A stretch of 64,000 bases of DNA from Amblyomma americanum (taxonomy: Eukaryota > Arthropoda > Arachnida > Ixodida > Ixodidae), in NCBI RefSeq assembly GCF_052857255.1, contig NC_135500.1, forward strand, positions 53,283,272-53,347,271, written 5' to 3'. The notes beneath the pieces were generated by a model. That model did not search any database and was not told the origin of the DNA. It was given only the letters and a program-made list of their open reading frames with translations. Shown here piece after piece: positions 21,577 through 31,339 of the stretch (positions are counted from its first letter, which is position 1; each line of letters begins with the position of its first letter). The position numbers and the translations under genes were made by a program.

Positions 21577-21616
21577 ACTCCACGTTTCGATCGGAGGACC
21601 GATCTTTTTCAAGAGT
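21577..21616 (-). ncRNA. hammerhead-like motif in pseudo-LTR (degenerate)
   Basis: The minus strand reads ACTC, then CTTGAAAAA, then the perfect stem GATCGG-TCCT-CCGATC, GAAACGTG and GAGT. ACTC and GAGT pair as helix I. In this copy GTC after GAAAC is GTG, and the CUGANGA core is UUGAAAA, so cleavage is doubtful. The same layout is in the pseudo-LTRs at 29226 and 33363. Confidence 0.45.
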
Positions 21617-21807
21617 GGCCATACAGTGCATGGGCGCCTGTTCTTATAGCATGGGACTTGACACACAGAAGGTTGAAAAGAAAAATAAATAAAGAAAAGT
21701 AAAGAAAAAAAAGGGGGAGGGGGCGGCCGGGAGAACGGAACACAACAGACACCTATGGCATATTAGGGAAGCCAAGGTGGCGCGTCGCGTACCCGTGAAC
21801 TCACTGC

Positions 21808-21986
<179 letters not shown>

Positions 21987-22110
21987 ACGAAAGAGGGAGG
22001 CCGGGCTGGGTGCGCACGCGGTTACTGCGACAAGAAAAAAGAAAAAAGAAAAATAGAGAGAGAAGCAAAAGCAGAGAAAAAGGGGAAAGCAAAGAGAGAG
22101 AGAGTAAACT

Positions 22111-23049
22111 TTATTGTTCCAATTGAGAGGTTTCATTGGTTCGCTTCGTTTTCAAGAGTATCTTTAGTGCTTTCTTATTGATTCTTCCTGCCATGTAGCA
22201 TCTGCACGCTTCCTGGGAGTCAGTTAAGATTGTGAGAGATTGGTTGGTGCAATAGCCCTCGGCTGCCGCTAGGGCTACGGATATCTCCTCTGCCTCAGCT
22301 ATCGTTCCATCTCTCGTGGATGCACCGCTGATGAGGTCACCTTCCTTCGTTGTTACAACCGAAACTGTTTTCTTGATGCTTTGGCTGCGACCCCATGGAT
22401 ACAGTGTGGCGTCAGTGTACACTACTCGATCTTGTGTGGCTATCTTCGTTTCTACATATTTAGCCCTTCCTGTTGTCGAGTTCCTTAGCCTTTGTATTTG
22501 CGACTTGAATTGTGCCTTACTAAGCACATGAAAAGTGTTGTGCAGCCCCAGTTCTGCCAGCTTGTCGTTTGACGTGTTTCTTGGTAAGTTCAGAGCGGTT
22601 TTGTAGGCTGCTTTGATTAGAACCTCCGTCTGATTTTCCTCGCTTTTGAGCATGTTGTGGTATGGTAGTGAGTAGATTAATCTGCTGATGACTAGGCTGT
22701 TCACTAGTTTCAGCGTGTCACACTCCTTCATGCCGTATCTTCTGGATGATACTCTGGTTATCATGCGGCAAACTTGTTCCGTTGATTTTTTAAGGAGGTT
22801 TATCGTGTGGTTGCATTTGTCGTTGCTCTGTAGCCACATGCCTAAAATTCGAATAGTCTCCTTTTCCGGGATGGTGTTGTCCTCGAGCTTTATTACTAGT
22901 CTTGCATCCGTTGGTTTCTTTCCTATCCTAAGGATTTCCGATTTTTCGGTTGAGCAGGTTAAACCCCTCGTTTTGGTGTATTGCTCAATGCAGGTTGCTG
23001 CCTCTTGCAGTTGGTGTTCCGTCTGCCCCAGTGATCCTGGTTCGACCAT
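22111..23049 (-). pseudogene. LINE ORF2 connection and partial RNase H
   Basis: A 312-codon open frame continues the RT after a frameshift near 23045. LKLVNSLVISRLIYSLPY marks the end of the RT thumb region. VVYTDATLYPWGRS (first Asp of RNase H), TIAEAEEISVALAAAEG (Glu) and LTILTDSQEACRCY (second Asp) follow. The frame then ends in the 3' end of the element. The last RNase H block and the zinc motif found in relatives are missing, an internal deletion. Confidence 0.8.
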
Positions 23050-23963
23050 ATAGATATATCGTCCGCATATATGGCGTGTCCTATGCCCGGGATGTTTTCA
23101 AGTTTCCTTGCCAGACCGATCATGCTTAGGTTAAAAAGGATTGGCGATATAACCGATCCCGGCGGTGTGCCTTTATTTGGTGTGTCTATGGTACCGCTTC
23201 CTATATCTCCTAATCCTACTGTGGCCGTTCTTTCTGTCAGGAAAGATCTTACATAGTCGTGGATTCTCCTTCCGCAGTTGGTATTGTTGATGCCTTCCAT
23301 TATAGCCGCGTGGCTAACTTTGTCGAAGGCCCCTTGGATGTCAATTGCCATAATTATGTTTTCTCCTTGCTGCGGGGAATTGGCAATTACCTCATGTTTG
23401 AGTTGTAGCAGGATGTCTTGCGTTGCCAGGTTTGCCCTGAACCCAAACATGCTATGGGGATACAACTCATTGTCCTCTAGGTAGTTTTGAATTCTTTTGG
23501 TTATAATTCTTTCATAGAGCTTGCCGAGGCAAGATGTGAGTGAAATGGGCCTCAGGTTTTCTATGTGTAGTTTCTTTCCGGGTTTGGGGATCATTACAAC
23601 CATAGAGTGCTTCCATTCCTTGGGCACCAGTCCTGCCTCCCATTGTTTGTTTAGGTAGGTAGTGAGCTGTTCGACTGCCTCGTCACCCAGGTTGCGGATT
23701 AGGGAATTCCTAATTTTCTCTTCTCCAGCTGCTGTGTTTCTTTTGACGGACCTAATTGCAGCGTAGACCTCATCTCTGGAGATCGGTTTGTCTAGCTCCG
23801 GGTTTTCTCTGCCTTTGTACTTTTTTTGATAGGCCGTGGGTTTGTCCTGGCCGTAGCATTTGATGCTGACTGCTTTAAGTAGCTCCTCATCGGTTCCTTC
23901 ATGGTGGTGAACAAGGCGGTGGATGGACTTGTTGCATTCCGTCTTTGTTTTGGTAGGATCCAT
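22959..23963 (-). pseudogene. LINE ORF2 reverse transcriptase
   Basis: A 334-codon frame. Motifs in order: MVVMIPKPGKK, NLRPISLTSCLGKLYERI, MFGFRANLATQD, IMAIDIQGAFDKVSHAA (Asp of the first catalytic block), GTPPGSVISPILFNL and IYADDISIW (catalytic YADD). All catalytic residues are intact. A frameshift after ISIWSN separates it from the rest. The upstream frame at 23982-24461 holds the linker region and RKKRT-type basic segments. Confidence 0.88.
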
Positions 23964-23981
23964 TAGTCTCTTTAAAATCCT

Positions 23982-24461
23982 TCATGTTTTAGTTGTGCTC
24001 AGCGTGCCGTTAAGTGAGTTGCTGAACTGTTCCCAGTTTTGCCTTGCTAACTGCATCGCGTATTCCTCCGCCGTTGCCGTAATTTCGGCGATTCTTTTCT
24101 TTAACTTTCCGTTCCACTTTTGCTTTTTCCATCTTTTCACGAGGCCTCGTCTTGCCTCCCACATCCTGATTAGTCTCGAGTCTATCTCTGGTGTAATCTC
24201 AGTTCTATCTATTTCCTTTGTATACAGCTCTTGTGCTTGACTTAGCTGCTGGGTCCACTCCTCGACTGAGGAGATCTCCCCTTTTATCTGTTTACATTTC
24301 CTGCGGAAGTTATCCCAATCCGTAATTTTGGCCGCACCTATTTTTTTTTTACATATTTGGTCTCTATCGCGGTTCTGATTATGTAGTGGTCGCTTCCTAG
24401 GTTCTCTAATAGATTTGTCCACTCTGCCTGTGCTCCTTTTACGAAGGTTAGGTCTAGGCAT
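23982..24461 (-). pseudogene. LINE ORF2 endonuclease end and linker
   Basis: In a second frame LDLTFVKGAQAEWTNL and NLGSDHYIIRTAI (about 24455-24370) form the last blocks of an apurinic-type endonuclease, including the conserved SDH. The open frame then reads ITDWDNFRRKC and the helical linker to RT. The N-terminal endonuclease is missing because the element is 5'-truncated just beyond the MITE. Confidence 0.75.
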
Positions 24462-24464
24462 GTA

Positions 24465-25188
24465 CAGTATTGTGCGTTTTTATCGCTGACACTTTCAAAT
24501 ATTTCCCCGCCTCACCCGCTGGCTCGTTTGCGGTGAAACTGCACACAGAGCTTGCGTATTATGGTAACTTTTGTACCGTAGCAAGATTGACAATGGTACT
24601 TACTTAGTTCAGGCGCACATGATGCGAAAACGTAAGCGTCTACAAGAGATCGGCGAGCCAAAACCCGCAGACGACGCTTTTTCGCTGAAGACCGGCGGTT
24701 TCGCCATCTGTTTTCGGCAGCGGAAAGCGTCCTAATTAGGCCGCCGAGGCGAGCGTTGCAAGGAGCGCGGGCCCTTTGAATATGCCGATCGGCATTTGCG
24801 TCTGCTTCAACTGAAGGGCTTACAACATTTTCGGCTAATTGAGCGGAAAAATATCAAAACAACTGCTTTAAAGAGGCGAGCCCGCGCTCCTTGCAACGCT
24901 CGCCTCGGCGGCCTGGTCGTAACGTTTTCCGCTGCCGAAAACAGATGGCGCCACTGCCGGTTCTCAGCGAAAAAGCGTCGTCTGCGGGTTTTGGCTCGCC
25001 GATCTCTCGTAGACGCTTACGTTTTCGCATCATGTGCGCCTGAACTAAGTAAGTACCATTGTCAAACTTGCTACGACACAAAAGTTACCATAATACGCAA
25101 GCTCTGTGTGCAGTTTCACCGCAAACGAGCCAGCGGTTGAGGCGGGGAAATTTTTGAAAGTGTCAGCCATAAAAACGCACAATACTGT
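24465..25188. mobile_element. TA-flanked MITE with about 300-bp inverted arms
   Basis: Starts CAGTATTGTGCGTTTTTA and ends with its complement; TA dinucleotides flank it (24463-24464 and 25189-25190). Arms of about 300 bp (24465-24775 and about 24875-25188) are strongly similar around a centre of about 95 bp. TA duplication and CAGT ends point to the Tc1/mariner superfamily. It encodes no transposase. Its removal rejoins the LINE endonuclease frame (VDTCLDLTFVKG). Confidence 0.88.
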
Positions 25189-25474
25189 ATCTACGCTGAC
25201 GCTAAAAGCAAAAAAGAAACGTGGTGGGGCTTAACAAAAGAAGGGATGCGTTTGCCAATTGTGGGTTTCGGCATGCCTCTGGCCGCGTATGTGCGGCCCC
25301 GTGCGACTCCGAAAGATGGCCCGGACGAGGCGGAACAGGTTGAGACCGCCCAAAGTGGCTCCACATGGTGATACGCGAGCCGCTAAAACCAGATGAGCTT
25401 CCCATAGGAGGACCAGATGGAAAGGCTTGTTGACAGGAATGCGAAAAAACAAGAGATATAGCACAGAGAAATTT

Positions 25475-25480
<6 letters not shown>

Positions 25481-25515
<35 letters not shown>
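25481..25515. repeat. short TA tract in Penelope-like 3' region
   Basis: About 17 TA units; the plus copy has a shorter tract here (about 32717). Confidence 0.9.
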
Positions 25516-25517
<2 letters not shown>

Positions 25518-25635
25518 GACAAAAAAAGAAGAAAGAGAAGGGGACATATGGCCCTCGCGGGACCACAGGATGAGTTAAACGGCAGATGGAAACAAGCCGA
25601 AACTGACATGCAACAGGGGTATGACCTCAGACGAC

Positions 25636-26730
25636 TCAGTCAGTGGTGGTACTTTGTCCATTAGGGTTGAAATTTTCTTTGGTTTCTGCCATCGAAAGAG
25701 ACGATAGGGTGTTATGGTTTTCATTGATGCCCTTTAGCACTGTGTTAAATTTGAAAAAAAAGTATGATACGCGTTGTTCGCGCTCCCGGGTGTTTTTAAA
25801 GCTACTCTGCAATATCGTTACTCTAAGTTTATCAAACTCGTGGCCTTTTTCGCGGAGGTGTCTCGAAAGTGGGAGGCCAGGGAGAGATTTAGTATGTGAG
25901 CGGTGGTTATTAAATCTTAATCGGAAGGAATTGTCTGTTTGGCCAGTGTATTGCATCTGACATTCGCCACACTCGAGTATGTAAACAACGTTACTGGAAT
26001 CGCAGTTTAAGTCCTCTCGGATAACATGTTTGAAATCTGAATGGGTACTTTTAGTCAGTGCTGCGGTTTGCATGTGTTTGCAAACTTGGCATCTGCTCTT
26101 TCCGCAAGGTGTGCAACCCACCGGCCTCGGTTTATTAACCGTTGAGTGCACAAGGTGATTTTGTAATTTTTTTGGCCTTCTGTATGTTACCTGGGGGACC
26201 AATGGAAATATTTTTGAGAGCCGCTCACTTTGTTCTATGATATTGAAGTGTTTTTGAAGGATTTTTTTAATATCCGGTAGGTTGTCTGTGAATGTCAGTA
26301 CTAGATTAGAGCGATGCGGTGTTGGCGGGGATTCCGCAGGGATGTGATTACGGTTAGTAAATTCCGCCCTTTTAATGGCATTATCAATTATTGAAGGCGG
26401 GTAGCCCTGCTTCTTTAGAATTTCGCCCATGTGTTTAGCATTATTTTTAAAATCTTCTGATCGAGAGCAAATGCGTTTGCATCGGATAGCCTGTGAGTAC
26501 GGAATTGAAGTTTTGCCATGGCATGGGTGGCAACTGTTGAAATGAAGATATTGTTGTCTGTCTGTGGGTTTTTTATAAACGCTAGTGATTAATGCACCCC
26601 TGTCCACACGAACAAGCACGTCAAGGAAGTTAATGCTATTAGTTGAGTACGCGTGTGAGAAAGAGATATTTGGATGTATGTTGCTGAATGAGGTGATAAA
26701 CGGAATTTGTTTTTCCTCTGTTTCTGCCAA
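25636..26730 (-). CDS. Penelope-like RT end plus GIY-YIG endonuclease
   Basis: A 364-codon open frame. It starts inside the RT thumb (SINFLDVLVRVDRG, then SVYKKPTDRQQYLHF, the block typical of Penelope-like RTs) and continues through the connection (CKHMQTAALTKS with Cys pairs GCTPCGKSRCQVC). It ends in the GIY-YIG nuclease: VVYILECGECQMQYTGQT, then RLRFNNHRS and SRHLREKGHEFD. This domain gives the nick used for insertion. The plus copy has lost it. A stop separates the frame from the RT core upstream. Confidence 0.88.
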   Translation of the reverse strand: MAETEEKQIPFITSFSNIHPNISFSHAYSTNSINFLDVLVRVDRGALITSVYKKPTDRQQYLHFNSCHPCHGKTSIPYSQAIRCKRICSRSEDFKNNAKHMGEILKKQGYPPSIIDNAIKRAEFTNRNHIPAESPPTPHRSNLVLTFTDNLPDIKKILQKHFNIIEQSERLSKIFPLVPQVTYRRPKKLQNHLVHSTVNKPRPVGCTPCGKSRCQVCKHMQTAALTKSTHSDFKHVIREDLNCDSSNVVYILECGECQMQYTGQTDNSFRLRFNNHRSHTKSLPGLPLSRHLREKGHEFDKLRVTILQSSFKNTREREQRVSYFFFKFNTVLKGINENHNTLSSLSMAETKENFNPNGQSTTTD

Positions 26731-26739
26731 ATTATGAAT

Positions 26740-27451
26740 ATGTCATCAAGACAACGTTTCTAAAAAGCCGGTTTTGTTGAATATGAGGAAAGGAAGTCTG
26801 ATTCAATTTTGTTCATAAATATGTTGGCGTAATTTGGTGCCATTTTTGTGCCCATAGCCGTACCACTCGTTTGAAGATAATATGAGTTATTGAATTCGAT
26901 AGTGTTAAGTTTAAGGACCAAACTTGCAAGCGTCTGGATGGCACTTGGACTGGGACAGTCTAGGATGCTGTGTTCTTTATAGGCTCCGACCATGGCCTGT
27001 ATTCCGACGTCATGGGGGATGTTAGTGTAGAGTGACACCACGTCCAGGGTAACTAGGAAAGCGCCATGAGGGAAGGTGACATCGGATAATTCTCTCAGGA
27101 AGTGGTTAGTATCTCGTATGTCAGATGGATGTTTCGGAAATATATGTTTGATGAGGGAATCGATGTAATCAGAGATCGGTTCTGTCAGTGTGCCGACACC
27201 AGAACCAGTCGGTCGCTCGGATGGTCATATTTGTGTAATTTCGGAAGCATGTAAAAGCGCCCCGTGGAGGCATTTTTTGACGTCAGCGCCTTACATATTC
27301 GCCATAGTAATTCACCTTCATCGGTTAGCTTATTCAGAGTTCTTGCTGTGATTCCCTGGTGTTCAGAGGTGGGGTCTGATGATAGTTTCTTATAGAATTT
27401 TGAGTAGTTGAGTTGGCGGTTGGCCTCCTGAATATAATCATCTTTGTCCAA
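26740..27451 (-). pseudogene. Penelope-like reverse transcriptase core, broken
   Basis: Open pieces at 27451-27185 and 27041-26760. STGRFYMLPKLHK (RT block 2), VVSLYTNIPHD (block A, with Asp replaced or shifted), TSGTAMGTKMAPNYANIFM (block B) and CLDDIFIIW (block C) can be read. Block C has LDD where relatives have YIDD or YVDD. A stop in AF-KR just before block C and frameshifts between blocks show that it is dead. Confidence 0.82.
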
Positions 27452-27687
27452 ATTAACTATACCTCAACCCTTGTCGGCGGGCTTAATGACGATGTCGGTT
27501 CGTTTCCTGAGTGAGTCTAAAGCGTTACGTTGTTTTTTTGTGAGGTTGGGTGGGCCAGATTTTCGTGTCCCGAAGGCCTGCAATATGTCCTTCTGTACCG
27601 CTTTAATATATAGATCTAGATATTTATCTCTGCCAGTTTTGGGTGTCCACTGTTCCTGAGATTTCGGGCACCAAGCATTATTTTGGC

Positions 27688-28260
27688 TTATTTTGTCGAA
27701 AAATGTTCCCGTAGTCTAAGTGTCCGGGCAAAGTCATCCAGATCCTTGAGTAATTGGTATTCATTATACTGCCCATTATTCGGGCAGAATTTTAGGCCGT
27801 GTGATTTAACGGACTTTTCGTCGGGAGTGAGTTGCGAGCTTGATAGGTTGATTATATTTTCCGGAAGGTGTGGCTCCCCAGGTGTTCGGACTAATGTGGT
27901 TGTATGTTCGTTTATCGTTTCGTTGTTATTGTCGGGTCGGGATATGTGCGTTGCCAGTTGCAATACCATTGTGCACTCCATACCTGACTCAACAACAATG
28001 CCATCACGAGAGAATTTTTTAAGTTTCTTTGTCCAAATCTGCTTAATTTTGCTCAACTGAAAGACCTCAAGCTCATTTGTCTCGGATGCTGAAAGTACCA
28101 TGCTGTGACGCGCCCGCCTCTCCTCGAGCACTTTAGACAGATGTTAGATCTGTCTAAAGTGCTCAATCGTTATTTTCAGGAGGTTTAAAGAAGCCTTAAT
28201 TAGTTGTTTGCTCCATGCTTCTCGATGGGATTCTGAAAGGTTATTCATGGATGGCGATAG
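27688..28260 (-). pseudogene. Penelope-like RT N-terminal region
   Basis: The frame at 28131-27688 (147 codons) reads TNELEVFQLSKIKQIWTK and HGLKFCPNNGQYNEYQLL, with matching text in the plus copy at 30893-31339. It ends at a TAA that the plus copy shares. The N-terminal part (about 28260-28131) has a small deletion relative to the plus copy around ASIILEER. Confidence 0.75.
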
Positions 28261-28434
28261 GGATACGAGAAGTCCCTTCGGTACAGTTTCTGATTTAAGA
28301 TATATTTGAAGAGATTTTATGTGGAGCTCGTGCCTGATTAGCTTGTCAGTAATACTTCTTAATTTTAAAAAATTCCTAGAGCGAGTGACATTAGCAGAAG
28401 GAGAAATGGTGGACGCGTGAGCCTGGTCAGCCTG

Positions 28435-29064
28435 TCAGTTTTGCTTTAACTTCAGCCGTTGGGCTGAGCCACAGCGTCGTCTGAGGTCATACCTTTGTTT
28501 CGGCGTGGCGACCTCGTGGCCGAAGTTCTGCACGGTTACGGAAGCTTGTTGGGAGCCCAGAGTTGGTTCTGTTGCTGTTGATATGGGAATCCTCCGTGAT
28601 TCTGGGCTTGTCGGAGTGGCAACCGGTGACGTATCGCCCACCACAGCAGGTGTCGGGTGGTTTGGTGCTGAGTATGGGTTCCTGGTGGTAGTGTCTGGTG
28701 CCCGAACTCTTGATGGTTCGGTGGAGCTTGCAGACATGGTGCAGTGCGGTGCTCTGTGTGATGGCGTGGGTAGAAGTGCTTGGTAAGTGGTCGTATTTTC
28801 CTTCGTGCGTCCGGCGTCACTTAAAATTCTTGACGTGTTTTTCGGGTGACACTTCTGACGGCGGCCCTGCAACCCAGCTATCCGTTTATTTTTAATTATC
28901 TGTTCAGCTTCCCCAATGGTCAGGAAATCCGCTGTTGTGGGTGCCCCGGATTCTTCATTGGTTTTGCTTGTGACCTCAAAATAGCTGGCAGCTATTCGGG
29001 TGCTGTGCTCTATGGTGGGTCGATGAATCTTCTCTGATGGTAGGTGATCTTGCCATGGGGCCAA
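28435..29064 (-). CDS. C-terminal part of SGNH-linked ORF, basic and Pro/Thr-rich
   Basis: A 209-codon open frame whose N-terminus (MAPWQDHLPSEKIH) corresponds to the end of the SGNH domain in the plus copy. The rest reads LTIGEAEQIIKNKRIAG, GRRQKCHPKNTSR, a Pro/Ser/Thr-rich linker, and an Arg-rich end (YDLRRRCGSAQ) before a TGA. The segment ITSKTNE reads through where the plus copy has a TAG. The TGA is shared, and the RT region continues in the same frame beyond it. Confidence 0.7.
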   Translation of the reverse strand: MAPWQDHLPSEKIHRPTIEHSTRIAASYFEVTSKTNEESGAPTTADFLTIGEAEQIIKNKRIAGLQGRRQKCHPKNTSRILSDAGRTKENTTTYQALLPTPSHRAPHCTMSASSTEPSRVRAPDTTTRNPYSAPNHPTPAVVGDTSPVATPTSPESRRIPISTATEPTLGSQQASVTVQNFGHEVATPKQRYDLRRRCGSAQRLKLKQN

Positions 29065-29088
29065 GTATTGCCGGCGAGCACTGAGGAT

Positions 29089-29350
29089 AGGTGTCTGTTG
29101 TGTTCCGTTCTCCAGGCCACCCCCTCCCGCTTTTTTTCTTTACTTTTCTTTATTTATTTTCTTTTTCAACCTTCTGTGTGTCAAGTCCCATGCTATAAGA
29201 ACAGGCGCCCATGCACTGTATGGCCACTCTTGAAAAAGATCGGTCCTCCGATCGAAACGTCGAGTAAAATAAAAATGTTTCCCTAAATGAAGCGTATACT
29301 TCGATGTATATTATTTTAAGCAGTCAAGTACCTCATGTCTTCGCAACTAC
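29089..29350 (+). repeat. 5' pseudo-LTR, plus copy
   Basis: Direct match of 33227-33440 (GTGTCTGTTGTGTTCCGTTC, GTGTCAAGTCCCATGCTATA, GATCGGTCCTCCGATCGAAA, AAATGAAGCGTATACTTCGA), continued by a segment ending CGCAACTAC that is also at the end of the minus 3' copy (21494). It ends just before the start codon at 29360. Confidence 0.82.
29226..29265 (+). ncRNA. hammerhead-like motif, 5' pseudo-LTR
   Basis: ACTC (helix I), CTTGAAAAA in place of CUGANGA, helix II GATCGG-TCCT-CCGATC (6 bp), GAAAC, GTC (expected cleavage site) and GAGT (helix I partner). Only the 5' core deviates. Helix III would be ACG/CGT-like and intermolecular. Confidence 0.5.
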
Positions 29351-29359
29351 TTTTCTTCA

Positions 29360-30055
29360 ATGGCTGCCAATAACGCTTCAAGGAACGTTTTCTGGAAATT
29401 TCCCCTCGACGCGCCAACATGGGCCCTGATTGGAGACTCCCAGACGAAACACATATACCACCACTTCGACGCATCTAGCCTGTGTGCCCCAGCCTTCATC
29501 TCGCAACTCGGAGCCGAAATCATTGACGTGGGGAACCTCCTGGACTTCGTGCCTCCCAGTGTAAGAGGACTGATTCTTCATTTGGGAACGAACGACATCT
29601 ACAGAACAAGCATTGAGGCTGCCCTCAGTCGTTACGAAGAAGCACTCAAGATCATCCGCACAGCACGGCCTGATATCGAGGTGATATACGCCACATTAGT
29701 TCTGCCGCGGGCCCCTAAACGCAGACATGGTTCCAGAAATTGGCGAATGGTGGACAAATTCAATCAGTGCGCCACCACCAGGTTCAACAGCAGACTTATA
29801 GAATTGTGTGCTCAGAACCAAAATGTGTTCTACATCTTTCACTCGCTGGAGGCACTCCCCGCTACCAGGGTCCGAGCTGCTGATGGCGTGCACTTAAGTT
29901 TCGGGGGGGTTTCGTTGCTCGCCTGGAATGTCTTCAACATTATCCTCAGTGCTCGCCGGCAATACTTGGCCCCATGGCAAGATCACCTACCATTAGGGAA
30001 GATTCACCGACCCACCATAGAGCACAGCACCCGAATAGCTGACAGCTATTTTTAG
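29360..30055 (+). CDS. SGNH/GDSL hydrolase-like N-terminal domain of Penelope-like element
   Basis: A 231-codon frame from ATG at 29360 to a TAG. It has the SGNH blocks in order: WALIGDSQTKH with Ser27 (codon 29438-29440), GAEIIDVGN with Gly near 51-58, LILHLGTNDIY with Asn78, and AADGVHLSFGG with Asp175 and His178. No signal peptide was seen. Such esterase folds are known in ORF1 of CR1/L2-type LINEs; here it sits in front of a Penelope-type RT. The TAG replaces GAG of the minus copy, so the stop is a recent nonsense change. A catalytic role is inferred from motifs only. Confidence 0.75.
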   Translation: MAANNASRNVFWKFPLDAPTWALIGDSQTKHIYHHFDASSLCAPAFISQLGAEIIDVGNLLDFVPPSVRGLILHLGTNDIYRTSIEAALSRYEEALKIIRTARPDIEVIYATLVLPRAPKRRHGSRNWRMVDKFNQCATTRFNSRLIELCAQNQNVFYIFHSLEALPATRVRAADGVHLSFGGVSLLAWNVFNIILSARRQYLAPWQDHLPLGKIHRPTIEHSTRIADSYF

Positions 30056-30595
30056 GTCACAAGCAAAACCAATGAACAAGCCGGGGCACCCACAACAGCG
30101 GATTTCCCGACCATTGCGGAAGCTGAACAGATAATTAAAAATAAACGGATAGCTGGGTTGCAGGGCCGCCGTCAGAAGTGTCACCCGAAAAACACGTCAA
30201 GAATTTTAAGTGACGCCGGACGCACGAAGGAAAATACGACCACTTACCAAGCACTTCTACCCACGCCATCACACAGAGCACCGCACTGCACCATGTCTGC
30301 AAGCTCCACCGAACCATCAAGAGTTCGGGCACCAGACACTACCACCAGGAACCCATACTCAGCACCAAACCACCCGACACCTGCTGTGGTGGGCGATACG
30401 TCACCGGTTGCCACTCCGACAAGCCCAGAATCACGGAGGATTCCCATATCAACAGCAACAGAACCAACTCTGGGCTCCCAACAAGCTTCCGTAACCGTGC
30501 AGAACTTCGGCCACGAGGTCGCCACGCCGAAACAAAGGTATGACCTCAGACGACGCTGTGGCTCAGCCCAACGGCTGAAGTTAAAGCAAAACTGA
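30056..30595 (+). pseudogene. linker region of the SGNH-RT frame
   Basis: In the same frame as the SGNH domain after the TAG. It reads ITSKTNE-like text, KRIAGLQGRRQKCHPK, a Pro/Thr/Ser-rich stretch and YDLRRRCGSAQRLKLKQN before TGA (30593-30595). Beyond the TGA the frame stays open into the RT. It may be one long polyprotein with a mutated codon, or a stop that is read through; the minus copy has the same TGA. Confidence 0.65.
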
Positions 30596-31339
30596 CAGGC
30601 TGACCAGGCTCACGCGTCCACCATTTCTCCTTCTGCTAATGTCACTCGCTCTAGGAATTTTTTAAAATTAAGAAGTATTACTGACAAGCTAATCAGGCAC
30701 GAGCTCCACATAAAATCTCTTCAAATATATCTTAAATCAGAAACTGTACCGAAGGGACTTCTCGTATCCCTATCGCCATCCATGAATAACCTTTCAGAAT
30801 CCCATCGAGAAGCATGGAGCAAACAACTAATTAAGGCTTCTTTAAACCTCCTGAAAATAACGATTGAGCACTTTAGACAGATGTTAGCATCAATAATACT
30901 CGAGGAGAGGCGGGCGCGTCACAGCATGGTACTTTCAGCATCCGAGACAAATGAGCTTGAGGTCTTTCAGTTGAGCAAAATTAAGCAGATTTGGACAAAG
31001 AAACTTAAAAAATTCTCTCGTGATGGCATTGTTGTTGAGTCAGGTATGGAGTGCACAATGGTATTGCAACTGGCAACGCACATATCCCGACCCGACAATA
31101 ACAACGAAACGATAAACGAACATACAACCACATTAGTCCGAACACCTGGGGAGCCACACCTTCCGGAAAATATAATCAACCTATCAAGCTCGCAACTCAC
31201 TCCCGACGAAAAGTCCGTTAAATCACACGGCCTAAAATTCTGCCCGAATAATGGGCAGTATAATGAATACCAATTACTCAAGGATCTGGATGACTTTGCC
31301 CGGACACTTAGACTACGGGAACATTTTTCGACAAAATAA
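30596..31339 (+). pseudogene. Penelope-like RT N-terminal region, plus copy
   Basis: Continues in phase after the TGA: FLKLRSITDKLIRHELHI, then NLSESHREAWSKQLIKASL (the helical N-terminal block of Penelope-like proteins), TNELEVFQLSKIKQIWTK and GLKFCPNNGQYNEYQLL. A TAA at 31337-31339 ends the phase and the following text (NNAWCPKSQEQWTP) is in another phase. The minus copy shows the same break. Confidence 0.75.

Larger units (their letters stand above)
22094..25204 (-). mobile_element. I-clade LINE inserted in Penelope-like copy, 5'-truncated
   Basis: On the minus strand it runs from an endonuclease remnant through RT to part of RNase H, ending in CAATAAAGTTTACTC and CT repeats. AAAGCAAA at 22086-22093 and 25205-25212 is the likely target-site duplication, and joining the flanks restores the Penelope-like sequence seen in the plus copy. 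A MITE (24465-25188) lies near its 5' end. Confidence 0.85.
25205..29085 (-). mobile_element. Penelope-like element, minus copy
   Basis: Encodes on the minus strand the C-terminal part of an SGNH-linked N-terminal frame, RT and GIY-YIG endonuclease. It is 5'-truncated at 29085, where it abuts the pseudo-LTR that starts the plus copy. It continues at 21494-22093 after the LINE. From about 28430 to 27690 it is almost identical to the plus copy, forming a large inverted repeat. Confidence 0.88.

Noticed and set aside
27683..28060. 125-codon plus-strand frame, identical to one at 30967-31344 on the other strand
   Set aside because: Identity comes from the inverted Penelope copies; it is antisense to the RT N-terminal region.
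29360..30055. Host SGNH/GDSL esterase gene
   Set aside because: It has no introns or signal peptide, lies between a pseudo-LTR and a Penelope RT in the same phase, and its end is duplicated in the minus copy; an element origin is more likely.
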